A stretch of 45,576 nucleotides of DNA from an uncultured Collinsella sp. (lineage in GTDB: Bacteria > Actinomycetota > Coriobacteriia > Coriobacteriales > Coriobacteriaceae), in assembly GCA_949285915.1 (NCBI GenBank), contig CASDZW010000014.1, forward strand, positions 1 through 45,576, written 5' to 3'. Both the position numbers and the translations under genes were made by a program. The first letter of the stretch is position 1, and each line of letters starts with the position of its first letter. Of the stretch, positions 1 through 8,544 are shown one piece after another. The notes below the pieces were generated by a model. The model made no database searches. It saw only the letters and a list, made by a program, of their open reading frames with translations, and was not told the origin of the DNA.

Positions 1-534
1 CAGCTTCTCAGCCAACACCATTTCTAGAGGATAGGCGAACAGCCTGATGCTGCCATCATCAAACAACTTGGGATAGTCGTACTCGATGGGCGCCGGAGTA
101 ATCTTGTCACCCGTGGTCACATCAATGGTAAACGGCACCGATATCGGCGGATAAACGGCTTTGAGATGAACGCGGATACCGGGATAATCATCGGTTTCCC
201 GAATATCCACAGTACGATCGAACAGAAACGTCCAATCGTCATCACATGGAATGGACGCCACCTCTTGAAACACTTGTTGGGCAGTTTCATGACTAAGGGT
301 GAAGCCCCTGATTGTCGTGTCAAGATCCATGGTGGTGCGCGATTCAACGCCAACGAGCGATGCGATGAGCACCCCTCCTTTGACCACCACGTCGTCGCGC
401 CACCTTGATTGCGCAAGACGCTCGAGAAAGCGCTCTATAAGGTAGTTCTGCATAAGGGCCTGGGGGTTGATTCCCGCTGCCCGCGCCCTGTTGTTAATCA
501 GCGCTTTCAGCTGCATCGCGTTCTTCGTTTTCAC
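1..534 (-). CDS. abiEii: AbiEii-type nucleotidyltransferase toxin, 3' end cut by window edge
   Basis: Toxin half of a type IV toxin-antitoxin (AbiE) pair; family members are DNA-polymerase-beta-like nucleotidyltransferases that act on cellular RNA, and AbiE can abort phage infection. I translated the minus strand from a GTG at 532-534 and read 178 codons without a stop up to the window edge. Visible are the KGG patch (about residue 48), the TTMDLD acidic motif (about residue 68) that carries the metal-binding aspartates, and an EMVLAEK segment at the edge, which matches the family's later lysine motif. The start overlaps the stop of the antitoxin gene by 4 bases, the usual translational coupling of this pair. 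Full family members are about 270-300 residues, so roughly the last third lies outside. The family is clear; the biological target is not shown by sequence. Confidence 0.85.
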   Translation of the reverse strand, partial: MKTKNAMQLKALINNRARAAGINPQALMQNYLIERFLERLAQSRWRDDVVVKGGVLIASLVGVESRTTMDLDTTIRGFTLSHETAQQVFQEVASIPCDDDWTFLFDRTVDIRETDDYPGIRVHLKAVYPPISVPFTIDVTTGDKITPAPIEYDYPKLFDDGSIRLFAYPLEMVLAEKL

Positions 535-1112
535 AGAAGCACCTCGAAATAGCTTCTAATCTTCGATTCGACGCCGAGTTTGCGTGCATATTCCAACAAC
601 TTCATGGGATCACGGTTTCTTAGAGCCGCATATTGCTTCATTGCGGGCACAACAACTTGGACGTCGACCACCTTCTGGCCTCGAACGATATCGCAGAGCG
701 TTCTTTCTAGGTCATAACCTCTGACCGTGTTGCCATACGGGGTCAGCAGCTCACATATTCCAAGACTGAGCACATCGTCAGCGCATGTTCGGTAGATGAT
801 TCCCGCTTCTTTGACAGGCCTGGTGTTATAGGAACGGGGAAACGTCATGGTGAGCGAGAGCGGCACACGATCTGTCATTCCAAGTAGGTACAGTGCCGTT
901 TCATCGGAGAAGGTTCCTCTGCTAAATCGGTGCTGCGCGATAAATAGAGGGTCCTCCCAGGTATCGGGCAAAGCATACAGTCCGCGATCAACCCTGACGA
1001 GCTCCCCTGATTCGACCGCCTCTGTTAGAGACCTACGGGGAATATGGGCAGCCGTTGCCTGAGCTACGGAGATATAACCATTGTTTTTTACAGCGATATC
1101 AACGAGACCCAT
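531..1112 (-). CDS. abiEi: AbiEi-family antitoxin / transcriptional regulator
   Basis: Antitoxin partner of the adjacent AbiEii toxin; AbiEi proteins bind their own promoter with an N-terminal winged helix and counter the toxin without direct binding (type IV mode). The 193-residue protein begins MGLVDIAVKNNGYI, followed by a helix-turn-helix (about residues 10-45) and the family's RGLYALP turn, then the AbiEi_4-like domain with SDETALYLLG. A longer TTG start at 1139 is possible, but the ATG at 1110-1112 has a good ribosome site (GGGAGGTG, positions 1121-1128), so I chose it. The gene starts 27 bases after the MFS transporter stop on the same strand and overlaps the toxin gene by 4 bases. It may therefore be read through from the MFS operon as well as from its own promoter. 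Confidence 0.85.
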   Translation of the reverse strand: MGLVDIAVKNNGYISVAQATAAHIPRRSLTEAVESGELVRVDRGLYALPDTWEDPLFIAQHRFSRGTFSDETALYLLGMTDRVPLSLTMTFPRSYNTRPVKEAGIIYRTCADDVLSLGICELLTPYGNTVRGYDLERTLCDIVRGQKVVDVQVVVPAMKQYAALRNRDPMKLLEYARKLGVESKIRSYFEVLL

Positions 1113-1139
1113 GGCGACACACCTCCCAGCGGTGGACAA

Positions 1140-2405
1140 CTATGCTGAATTATATCGCAGATTCAGCATAGTTGTAATTATAGGAGCCACGGCAATGACG
1201 GCGAGTGCCATCCAAACTCCGCTTAACCCGACCAACGGCACAAGGGTGCTTCCTACAGCGGACGAGAGCGCGCCGCCGCCTCGAATGGCAACCGACTGCA
1301 CCGACGCCATACCCGCCCGCTCCTGTGATGAAACCGCGTTATGTAGCAGCGTCTGCTCGGTAACGCTGCGGACACCGAGCAAAAGGTACATGAGCGAATA
1401 AAGTCCCACAAACATCGCAGCAGATGTCGCAAGTGCGAGCGCACCAAGCACGACGAGAATCGATGCGTGCAGGACGATGTACAGGACACACCTTCCCTGC
1501 CCCCTAAAGAATTCCTCGGCAAGAACACCAAAGCGCATAGCGCAGGCACTGCCCACCGAAGCCATCGCCATACCAAGGCAGCTCACGACCCCCAGCGCCC
1601 ATTCCCATGAGTCGCCCATGAGCGTCAAAAGATCGAGCTGCCAATATGTCTCGAGCGCCACCATGGCGACACCGGCGGACACCGAGAGCTCGAGCACGAG
1701 CCTAACATCGCCGGGGCGCTTCGCCAATGCAGCGATAGCGGCAAGCTCATCGCGCAAACCCTCTCGCATTCGCGCCCCAACCCTTCGCACATCTCTTGGA
1801 AAGACAATCACGGCTCCCGCCAGAGACGTTAGGGAGAGGAAGACAACGGACACAATAAGCAGCACGTAGGCGCTATCGAGCGCAGCGAGCGCACCGCCGA
1901 GCAATCCGCCGGCAGCGGTACCCGCCGTCTCCAGTAACGCAAGGCGCCCATTCAGGCCATCTAAGGCGGCAAGCCGCGCGCCTCCCTCGTGGTTCATATC
2001 CAGAACGCGATCTATCTCAATCGCCTCAAGTGAACCCGTGCGCGCCGCAAGGGCGAGCCCGCGCAAGACACTCGAGAGCAACACCGTCGCAAATCCGCCA
2101 CCTATAAGCAGGAACAAAAACGCTCCCGCATGAAGCAGCATAGATGCCACAAAGGTGGCGCGCCTGCCCAAGACATCTGATATAACGCCGCTTGGAACCT
2201 CAAACGCACAGGTGACGACAAGCGTTATACCAATCGAGATCGGTAACGTCTCAACCGTCATTCCGCGCGCAATCAGCATGAGCGAAAGCACGGGAACCGA
2301 GAGGCCGCCTGCGACGTACATGGTCAAAAACACGAGTGCATGACTCACCGGAAGAATCGAAGCGGGCACGGTGGTAACGCGTGTTTTTTGACGAGATTTT
2401 GACAT
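1140..2405 (-). CDS. MFS transporter (probable drug efflux)
   Basis: Membrane transporter of the major facilitator superfamily, 421 residues with about 12 hydrophobic segments. The GRRATF patch after the second segment (VISDVLGRRATF) is the family loop 2-3 motif. I chose the ATG at 2403-2405 (MSKSRQKTR) because GGAGGGTGG lies just upstream; the reading frame is open for 37 more codons but that extension is not hydrophobic. It follows the ArsR-like regulator gene by 62 bases on the same strand, and together they look like a regulator-plus-efflux pair, a common arrangement for multidrug or metabolite export. The substrate cannot be told from sequence. The next gene downstream is the AbiE antitoxin. 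Confidence 0.75.
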   Translation of the reverse strand: MSKSRQKTRVTTVPASILPVSHALVFLTMYVAGGLSVPVLSLMLIARGMTVETLPISIGITLVVTCAFEVPSGVISDVLGRRATFVASMLLHAGAFLFLLIGGGFATVLLSSVLRGLALAARTGSLEAIEIDRVLDMNHEGGARLAALDGLNGRLALLETAGTAAGGLLGGALAALDSAYVLLIVSVVFLSLTSLAGAVIVFPRDVRRVGARMREGLRDELAAIAALAKRPGDVRLVLELSVSAGVAMVALETYWQLDLLTLMGDSWEWALGVVSCLGMAMASVGSACAMRFGVLAEEFFRGQGRCVLYIVLHASILVVLGALALATSAAMFVGLYSLMYLLLGVRSVTEQTLLHNAVSSQERAGMASVQSVAIRGGGALSSAVGSTLVPLVGLSGVWMALAVIAVAPIITTMLNLRYNSA

Positions 2406-2467
2406 AGCGATACCACCCTCCAACAGCAGGCTTGCAACGAGTCTATTCAGCTGTTCCCTATCGATAC

Positions 2468-3037
2468 CTACGCCGATTCGCCCCGGTGCGGATAGCAGCC
2501 GATGCTGACCTCCCACGGGATGGCACCCACCGCCGGCACGTCGTGCGCGTCGATGAACTCGTCAACCATCTGCCGGAATGCCCGGGCATCGTCTTCGGTA
2601 AGGTAGATGACGCCTGCCCGCAGCTCGCCGCGCGCCCGCCCGAGCTCCTCATCGCGGGCCGCAGCACCGGACGAGACGTAAGCTCGAAGCCCCTCGAACA
2701 CGCGCTGGTTCAGATAGTCGACAACGAGCTCTTTCTCTTCCCTAAGATCGTCACCGTCGTCCATACGCAGGTTCACCTGCGCGGGAACAGCCCGCCAGTA
2801 CCGCGCATTGATGCCGCGCACAACCTCGGTATGGTCGAGCTCGACCAACCCAAGCTCTTCCAACTTTTTCATATGGTGTGTGACGGATGAGGCGGAGATG
2901 CCCATGGCGTCTGCAAGCTCCTTGCAGGTCGCGGGGCGCATGATGAGGTGCATCTCATGCAAGAGCCGTTGGCGCTGGGGATTCATGTAGACATCCAGCT
3001 GCTTTCGGGTCGTGATGTCGATCTCTCGTGTTGCCAT
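2468..3037 (-). CDS. ArsR-like winged-helix transcriptional regulator
   Basis: DNA-binding regulator of 189 residues. The N-terminal third is an ArsR/HTH_20-type winged helix: QRQRLLHEMHLIMRP, then CKELADAMGISASSVTHHMKKL as the helix-turn-helix (about residues 38-58), then the wing (LVELDHTEVVRGINARYWRA). The C-terminal 100 residues form a helical effector or dimerisation region that I do not recognise. There is no cysteine metal-binding motif, so an organic ligand is more likely than a metal. It is the first gene of a two-gene unit with the MFS transporter and has a promoter whose spacer is an inverted repeat (3061-3089), which suggests autorepression. Start: ATG at 3035-3037 with AGGAGGA just upstream. 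Confidence 0.75.
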   Translation of the reverse strand: MATREIDITTRKQLDVYMNPQRQRLLHEMHLIMRPATCKELADAMGISASSVTHHMKKLEELGLVELDHTEVVRGINARYWRAVPAQVNLRMDDGDDLREEKELVVDYLNQRVFEGLRAYVSSGAAARDEELGRARGELRAGVIYLTEDDARAFRQMVDEFIDAHDVPAVGAIPWEVSIGCYPHRGESA

Positions 3038-3060
3038 ACGTCCTCCTCTTGTTGCATGCT

Positions 3061-3089
3061 ATGGTACGTTACATGCTCTGTAACGTCAA
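3061..3089 (-). promoter_or_regulatory. Promoter with built-in operator for the regulator/MFS operon
   Basis: On the minus strand TTGACG (3084-3089) and TACCAT (3061-3066) are separated by exactly 17 bases, a good sigma-70-type spacing. The inverted repeat ACGTTAC-N7-GTAACGT (3066-3086) covers the spacer almost exactly, so a bound dimer would block RNA polymerase. The site lies about 25-50 bases before the regulator start, as expected for an autorepressed operon. Confidence 0.65.
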
Positions 3090-3124
3090 GAGGAAGCTTG
3101 CCTGGCACTATCGGAGAACGAGAC

Positions 3125-4186
3125 TTATTCGTTGTGTCCGAACGCCTCCCAGAGAAGCGTCACGATGCCGCAAAGCATGCCGCCGACGGGCCAAGCGACC
3201 CAAAACCAAGCAGCAGACGTGCCCAGCGGCTCAAACTCATCCGGATTTGCCGACGTGAGCACCGGAGCTAACAGCAGCGCCAGGCCGACGATGGTGGACA
3301 GAATCATGATGCAGCCGCAGACTGCCCCGAGCTTGCTACCGCGGCGCTTTTGCGTAAGCAGGGCGGCGCGCCGCTCCTCATCGACCTCGAGGCTCATGAT
3401 TTCCTCTATCTCAAGGTCCTCGCCCACGCTCTTGTTGTACTCCGCCACGTTTGTGCGACCGAGCAGCATGCCACCGCGGATAATCCACCACACACCCAGA
3501 GCGATAAAGAACATAAGAAAGAAGAGCGCCCAGTTCTCCGCTGACTTCTCGAGCATAAGCAGCGCTCCGATGCCCGCGATAATGAAGGCGACACCCGCGA
3601 TAAGCGAGGTCGAAAATGTCTTGCGGGCAGCCGCGCGATCCTCGTCGGTGTAGAAGTCCTCTACAAAGGGGTGCGCCTTCTGAAACGCCGCATGATCCAT
3701 CCCTGCCGGAACAAGGAAGGCAAGCCCGGCGAGGACGCCCAGAAGCACGATAATCACGAAGAGTCCATCGCGACCGTTCCATGTGGCGAGCTCGACCGAG
3801 CCCTCGAAGAGCAGTCCCAAAGCGATGCCCAAAAGGATTATCGTGACACCTGTGGGGACCTTCCACGCCAGTTTGAGCTGGTGTTCCTCATACCCACAGA
3901 TATCCTGCGGAGGACCTGCGGGCACTTGCGGCACTGTATGGGGAAACGCCTGTTCATCGGTGGTGTCCGAAGCAGTGTCGCGGGCAGTGAGATCTCCCGA
4001 CACAAGGTCATCGAGTGTGCAATCGAAGATCTGGCACATCTTAAGAAGCTTGTCGAGCTCGGGCGTCGCCCGCTCAGCCTCCCACTTTGTGACGCTCTGG
4101 CGAGATACACCAAGAAGCATGGCCAGCTGCTCTTGGGTCATGTTGCGCTCGGCGCGCAGATGTTGAAGGTTGTTGCGGAAACTCAT
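3125..4186 (-). CDS. XRE-family helix-turn-helix protein with a multi-pass membrane domain
   Basis: The first 65 residues form a Cro/C1-type helix-turn-helix (LRAERNMTQEQLAMLLGVSRQSVTKWE), followed by a hydrophilic linker and then about six hydrophobic segments (from about residue 120 to the C-terminus) with a charged loop near the middle. Such proteins are putative membrane-tethered regulators that may couple an envelope signal to transcription. I chose the ATG at 4184-4186 because the helix-turn-helix starts directly there and an AGAGAGG ribosome site precedes it; the longer frame upstream is arginine-rich and unlikely. The length is 353 residues. The neighbour upstream on the same strand is another XRE protein, fused to a redox domain. 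Target and ligand are unknown. Confidence 0.65.
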   Translation of the reverse strand: MSFRNNLQHLRAERNMTQEQLAMLLGVSRQSVTKWEAERATPELDKLLKMCQIFDCTLDDLVSGDLTARDTASDTTDEQAFPHTVPQVPAGPPQDICGYEEHQLKLAWKVPTGVTIILLGIALGLLFEGSVELATWNGRDGLFVIIVLLGVLAGLAFLVPAGMDHAAFQKAHPFVEDFYTDEDRAAARKTFSTSLIAGVAFIIAGIGALLMLEKSAENWALFFLMFFIALGVWWIIRGGMLLGRTNVAEYNKSVGEDLEIEEIMSLEVDEERRAALLTQKRRGSKLGAVCGCIMILSTIVGLALLLAPVLTSANPDEFEPLGTSAAWFWVAWPVGGMLCGIVTLLWEAFGHNE

Positions 4187-4375
4187 TACGGTGCCTCTCT
4201 GTCGAGCCCGGGGCGCAGCGCCGCCGCGCCTCCGAATGTTCGTATCGTTTCTTGCCGGCACCAAGAAGTCTAGGGTGGCGTGCATAGCCATTCTACCAAC
4301 CGCCAGTACGCAAATGAGCAAGATTCAGGCAACCAAAAAGCGCCTCACGGTTGCGAGGCGCAGGTAGATGGTCTG

Positions 4376-5005
4376 TTATCGCTCGATTGCCCGCTTATGA
4401 TGAGCTCGTGAGACGCGCTTTGGCGTGGGCAGGCGAAAGAGGCCGTGGCGGTTGCAACAAGCATAGATGACGCCCGACATCCCTATGCGAAAGCGCGCGC
4501 CTGCCTCCTGCTCGGGATAGAGCTTCTTGATCGTGACGCCGTCTGGGGCGACGTAGGCGATGAACGTGATGAAGTGGCCCTTCTTCATAGGATGGTCGAC
4601 GGTAACGTACCACTCGTCCTCCGCGCGCTCAAACTTGATGCAGTGCTCCCCATCGGGCTCTTCCGCCTCAAGAGGAGCCAGATTCACACCGCAGCAGGAG
4701 AACGCCCCCTCACCGAGGGCATACATCACGTTGCCGCAGATGGGACAGACGTAGAACGTAGCGCGCATGGGATTGCCAGCCCGATTGGCGTTCTGGCGCA
4801 CCTCGCCGGTGAGAAGCTCGGCCACCGAGACGCCAAGCGCAGCGGCGAGCGGCTCCACAAGCGAGATGTCGGGAAGACCGCGCCCCGATTCCCACTTGGA
4901 TATCGCCTTATCCGTCACGCCAGCTGCCTCGGCAAGAGCCCGCTGCGTGAGCGAGCGCTTCTCTCGCAGAACTTTGATGGTATCTGCCGTGATATAGGTT
5001 CCCAT
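4376..5005 (-). CDS. XRE regulator fused to a desulfoferrodoxin / superoxide reductase domain
   Basis: A 209-residue fusion. Residues 8-65 are an XRE helix-turn-helix (LREKRSLTQRALAEAAGVTD). Residues 84-110 hold FYVCPICGNVM and the CC pair at 104-105, which together match the four cysteines of a desulforedoxin-type Fe(Cys)4 centre. Residues 118-195 are neelaredoxin-like: H121, H138 (DHPM), H144 (GHF), C184 and H187 (CNRHG) match the Fe(His)4Cys superoxide-reductase site. So both iron centres look intact, and the protein could reduce superoxide, sense it, or both. Superoxide reductase is a typical defence of anaerobes. The N-terminal fusion to a DNA-binding domain suggests a self-contained redox-responsive regulator; that role is inference. 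It is followed on the same strand, after a 189-base gap, by the membrane XRE gene. Confidence 0.8.
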   Translation of the reverse strand: MGTYITADTIKVLREKRSLTQRALAEAAGVTDKAISKWESGRGLPDISLVEPLAAALGVSVAELLTGEVRQNANRAGNPMRATFYVCPICGNVMYALGEGAFSCCGVNLAPLEAEEPDGEHCIKFERAEDEWYVTVDHPMKKGHFITFIAYVAPDGVTIKKLYPEQEAGARFRIGMSGVIYACCNRHGLFRLPTPKRVSRAHHKRAIER

Positions 5006-5111
5006 AGGTCCTCTTTCGGTTCATACGCGGCGCATCGTTGCCGCCCTGCCGTCAGAGTATGCGGGACTCCCCCGCCGTGCGCTACCTACGGGCCGTAGAT
5101 ACGCGTCTGCT

Positions 5112-5729
5112 CTAAGCGTCCTTCGCGGTTTTCTTCTGGACGATGAACCCGACAATGGTAAGAACGATCGTGGCAATAAGGAGCGTCTGAGCGTTTGCCT
5201 CAGAGAAGGGGCCGGAGATGTAGGCGGACAGTTCCTCAAACGTCTCCGCAGGGTACCCGGGCATCGCAATATCAGCGAGCGCTACCCACTTGGTCAGCAG
5301 GGCAAGTCCATTGGTGGCCACAAGGGTTGCTCCCGCGTAGGCGGTGCCGAGCCGAATGAAAAGGTCGCACCAGCGCAGCGCGGCGCACCCTACGAGCACG
5401 GCTGCGACAAGCATGATGACGAGGAGGTAGGACGATGCCTCCCCCGGCAGAAGCATGGAGATGAGAAAGCCGAGCGCCGCGCCGGCGAAGGCGCCGATCA
5501 AAAACACGCCGGCCTTGTAGGCAAAACGCGAGAGAAGCGCCGCGCCGACACCCAGCACCGCCGCGATACCGAACGCGACGGGAGAGCCGTCACCTGCGGT
5601 AAGGGCAACGTTGAAGACACCCACAAACACAAGGATGCCGAGCACGATGTAGAACAGACGCTTGCCAAAGAAGCACGCGGCGGCACCGATTGCGACGTTT
5701 GCCGCGATATAGAGCAAAACGAGTTCCAC
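5112..5729 (-). CDS. Multi-pass membrane protein, DUF4203/TMEM198-like
   Basis: A 205-residue, strongly hydrophobic protein with about six or seven membrane segments that contain small-residue runs (AGVFLIGAFAGAALGF). The pattern of short glycine- and alanine-rich helices resembles the DUF4203/TM198-like group, whose function is not settled; this assignment is tentative. I chose the GTG at 5727-5729 because AGAAGG stands upstream at a sensible distance and the first membrane helix begins directly after it; the longer frame to 5906 runs into the divergent neighbour's promoter. The gene is transcribed away from the next gene at 5906. Confidence 0.5.
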   Translation of the reverse strand: MELVLLYIAANVAIGAAACFFGKRLFYIVLGILVFVGVFNVALTAGDGSPVAFGIAAVLGVGAALLSRFAYKAGVFLIGAFAGAALGFLISMLLPGEASSYLLVIMLVAAVLVGCAALRWCDLFIRLGTAYAGATLVATNGLALLTKWVALADIAMPGYPAETFEELSAYISGPFSEANAQTLLIATIVLTIVGFIVQKKTAKDA

Positions 5730-5905
5730 AGCGGTTTCCCTTCTTACATGACTGGACGCAATGATTATATCGGCTCGAAACACACGAGAACAGCTCCGCA
5801 GGCGATTTGAAACGCAGGTGGAACGACCGCAACCATTGGTATCGTTTAGATTCGCGATAGTACCGTACAATGGTCGTGATAGTCGCCACGGGGAGAGGTG
5901 CGGCA

Positions 5906-6820
5906 ATGGCTACAGATAACTCGCACGACCAGATGCGCCGGCAGGACACGCTGAACGCGTTGGGAGAATTCCTCTTTGGATTTGCGGCTATCTTGATACT
6001 CAGTGCCGAGTTCCTTTTCCTGAACATGCTAGACGATCTCGTGTTCCATTCGAGCGCACCGTTTACCCCTGGCTGGCTTGTCTGGATACTCCTTATCCTC
6101 GTCGTCACGGTGCTCGTGTGTCGCTTCATCTGGATATTCCGACACGGCGGCGATGCGCTCTCACATCTTCGAGACGCCGCATCGAGAAAGCGCGCCAAGC
6201 GAGACCGAATTCTCTTCATACTTTGTCTGAGCATCGTCCTTATTGCGACCCACGGCGTGCGGTATGCAAACAGGTCTGCAAGCATGCAAAGCGACCAGGA
6301 AAAAGCGCAGGAGACGATCGGCATCATCAGCGATGCGTTTGAGCAGTCCGGCTTTTATGTGATAGGAGCTGACGCAGCGGATGTCCACGATGCCAAGGGC
6401 TACACCGTATACTGCCGACTGCACACCGACGATTGGGACAATAACTCCGAAGTCTGTCTGAGCGTTGACAACGAGGGCGTTGTGTTTGAGGTCGACTACC
6501 ACCTCGATATACAGCGCGACCTTACCTTGGAGGAGAATCTCGAGCAAGCGCAGAACGACCTCGACCGCATGCATGACGTGGTGCAGAGCCTCGATATCCC
6601 CTTTGAGGTCCCCGGCTTTGCCTCCTACGCAGAGATTCCCGCGCCCCTACGCCAAGCATTCCTCTCGGGTTCTATGTATGAGGAGATCATCATGAACCCC
6701 GATGAGCTCGGCAGCTCAGACGGTGCCTACATAAGCGGTGCCTTCTTGACCTCCGATGAAGAGAATTGGAGCGACGCGACGGGTGCGTACCTGTCCGTTG
6801 GCCTCATGAATGACTGGTAG
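5906..6820 (+). CDS. Membrane protein of unknown function, three predicted helices
   Basis: I do not recognise this 304-residue protein. It has hydrophobic segments at about residues 20-43, 56-78 and 101-118, with a basic loop (SRKRAKRDR) between the second and third. A hydrophilic C-terminal domain of about 185 residues follows; in it the stretch LTLEENLEQAQNDLDRM looks helical and is acidic. By the positive-inside rule the basic loop should be cytoplasmic, which would place the C-terminal domain outside. Start: ATG at 5906 with GGGGAGAGG upstream; an in-frame ATG at 5870 lacks a ribosome site. It stands alone, divergent from the gene at 5112 and 49 bases ahead of the metallo-hydrolase. Confidence 0.55.
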   Translation: MATDNSHDQMRRQDTLNALGEFLFGFAAILILSAEFLFLNMLDDLVFHSSAPFTPGWLVWILLILVVTVLVCRFIWIFRHGGDALSHLRDAASRKRAKRDRILFILCLSIVLIATHGVRYANRSASMQSDQEKAQETIGIISDAFEQSGFYVIGADAADVHDAKGYTVYCRLHTDDWDNNSEVCLSVDNEGVVFEVDYHLDIQRDLTLEENLEQAQNDLDRMHDVVQSLDIPFEVPGFASYAEIPAPLRQAFLSGSMYEEIIMNPDELGSSDGAYISGAFLTSDEENWSDATGAYLSVGLMNDW

Positions 6821-6869
6821 CCGGGTATACACAAAGCATCTGCCAAGAACTCGTAGGAAAGAGAGCCGT

Positions 6870-7529
6870 ATGAGCATGAATCTCGAAAACGTCCGCGTCA
6901 TCACCCACAGCGCCGTCCGCATCGCACTTCCCAACGGAGGCGCCCTCTACTTCGATCCGTTCGACCTCACGGACGCCGATGCCGTGCACGACGCACGCTA
7001 CCTCTTCATCACGCACCCCCACTACGACCACCTCTCGCCCAAAGACGCCGAGCGCGTCATGAACGAGACGACCGAGGTCATCGCCCCCGCCACGATCGCC
7101 GGGGATATCACCGCCCTCGGCGCGGCAAAGACGCACCTCCTCGCCCCGGGAGATGAGCTCGAGATAGACGGCGCCACAGTTCTCGCCGTCCCCTCCTACA
7201 ACACCGATCCCGCGCGCCTGGAGAAGCATCCGCAGGAGCGCGGCTGGCTTGGCTACGTTGTCACCATCGACGGCGTGCGCTACTACGTTGCGGGCGACAC
7301 GGACGAGAACGAGGACATCGATCAGGTGAGCTGCGACGTCGCCATCATCCCCATCGGCGGCACGTTTACCATGGACCCGCACCAGGCTGCCGCCTTTGTG
7401 AACACCATTCGTCCTCAGGCCGCCATACCCACGCACTTTGGCAACATCGTCGGCAGCTTTGAGGACGCAGACACGTTTGCCTCAGAGGTGGGCCCCTCCA
7501 TCAAAGTCGTCACAAAGATGGAGCGCTAA
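6870..7529 (+). CDS. Metallo-beta-lactamase-fold hydrolase, UlaG-like
   Basis: A 219-residue metal-dependent hydrolase of the metallo-beta-lactamase fold. The metal motif THPHYDHLS is at residues 48-56; the aspartate of AGDTDEN and the late histidine of PTHFGN supply further ligands. The short length and the early FDPFDL element place it with the UlaG/UPF0173-type group rather than with lactamases or glyoxalase II. The substrate is not evident. Start: ATG at 6870, preceded by GGAAAGAG; a second in-frame ATG two codons later is also possible. Its last 20 bases overlap the 3' end of the convergent LysR gene, so read-through of either could affect the other. Confidence 0.75.
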   Translation: MSMNLENVRVITHSAVRIALPNGGALYFDPFDLTDADAVHDARYLFITHPHYDHLSPKDAERVMNETTEVIAPATIAGDITALGAAKTHLLAPGDELEIDGATVLAVPSYNTDPARLEKHPQERGWLGYVVTIDGVRYYVAGDTDENEDIDQVSCDVAIIPIGGTFTMDPHQAAAFVNTIRPQAAIPTHFGNIVGSFEDADTFASEVGPSIKVVTKMER

Positions 7530-8421
7530 CGCCGCTCGCCGCCTCGGCAGAAAGCACGCGAATAAAAGCATCGAGCGCGGGCGCCAATCGTCCGCGCCTC
7601 ACACGCACACCAAAGACGACGCCGGGAATGCCATCTACCGGAATCGCGCAAATACCCTGACCGGACATGTCCGGTATGTTGGGGAGTACGGCTACGGCAA
7701 CGCCCGCTGCCGCAAGGGCCACTGCGGGCTCCACCCCGGAGCACATGATGACGTCCTCCGGATTCACGTGCCCGAGGACCTTGCGCTGCAGCGTATCGAT
7801 CGCCGCGAGCGACGCATGGGGGTTGCAGATTGCAATACGTCCTGCACGTCCGATCTCGTCAGCGTCATCAATCTTGTCACGCTGGGCAAACGGATGAGCA
7901 TGCGTGCATATGAGTGCCGCCGACGACTCCGCGATTCGCTTGAAGACGGTGGCAGAGGCCGGTGCTCCCGCCGGGTCGCGGTACTCGAGCACCACATCGA
8001 GCGTGCCGCTCTCGAGCATGTTGAGCAGCACCGAGTGCGGGGCCACGCGCACATCGGGCGTCACGTCGGGTTCCGCCTCGGTAAAACCGCGCAATGCGGG
8101 CGCCAGGGCAATCGCCTCGATACCGCCGTGAACACCTATCCTCAAGGTGCGCGTAGCCGACGCATGGCTACGGGAAACCAAGCGCGACCCGCGCGCTGCG
8201 AGGTCGAGAATATCGTTTGCATAACTCAGGAATTGCAGCCCCTCATTGGTGAGGGACACGGTGCGCGTCGAGCGCGAGACAAGGGTCGCCCCGAGCTCGT
8301 CCTCAAGCGCCTTGATCTGATGACTCACTGCCGGTTGCGAAACGCCGAGGTTCTTCGCTGCCTTAGAGAAGTTGAGCGTTGCGGCCACCTCGACAAAGCA
8401 CGAGAGTTGAAACGTGTTCAC
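7510..8421 (-). CDS. LysR-family transcriptional regulator
   Basis: A 303-residue LysR-type regulator. The N-terminal winged helix is typical (FVEVAATLNFSKAAKNLGVS, then QPAVSHQIKALEDELG, residues 9-44), followed by a linker helix and a periplasmic-binding-protein-like effector domain (about residues 92-295). It is divergent from the ABC exporter pair that starts at 8545. The 123-base AT-rich gap between them would hold both promoters, so by the usual LysR rule it probably regulates the exporter genes. The effector is unknown. The gene ends inside the 3' end of the hydrolase gene (20-base overlap). Confidence 0.85.
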   Translation of the reverse strand: MNTFQLSCFVEVAATLNFSKAAKNLGVSQPAVSHQIKALEDELGATLVSRSTRTVSLTNEGLQFLSYANDILDLAARGSRLVSRSHASATRTLRIGVHGGIEAIALAPALRGFTEAEPDVTPDVRVAPHSVLLNMLESGTLDVVLEYRDPAGAPASATVFKRIAESSAALICTHAHPFAQRDKIDDADEIGRAGRIAICNPHASLAAIDTLQRKVLGHVNPEDVIMCSGVEPAVALAAAGVAVAVLPNIPDMSGQGICAIPVDGIPGVVFGVRVRRGRLAPALDAFIRVLSAEAASGVSAPSL

Positions 8422-8544
8422 AGCAGTACGCTCCTTTTTGATAAACAGACACTATCAATAATAGAAATATAGACGAATTAATTATCGTTGTTCAGGGCCA
8501 TACTACCAACGTATGAATTTCGAGCAACTGATAACGGAGGTAGC

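Noticed and set aside
1-5005. Larger defence island at the left edge
   Set aside because: Only the AbiE pair is defence-like; the following genes are an efflux operon and ordinary regulators, and there is no integrase, repeat border or tRNA target in view.
7510-7529. 20-base convergent overlap of the hydrolase and LysR genes as a regulatory device
   Set aside because: Short tail-to-tail overlaps are common in compact genomes, and no extra structure is seen there.
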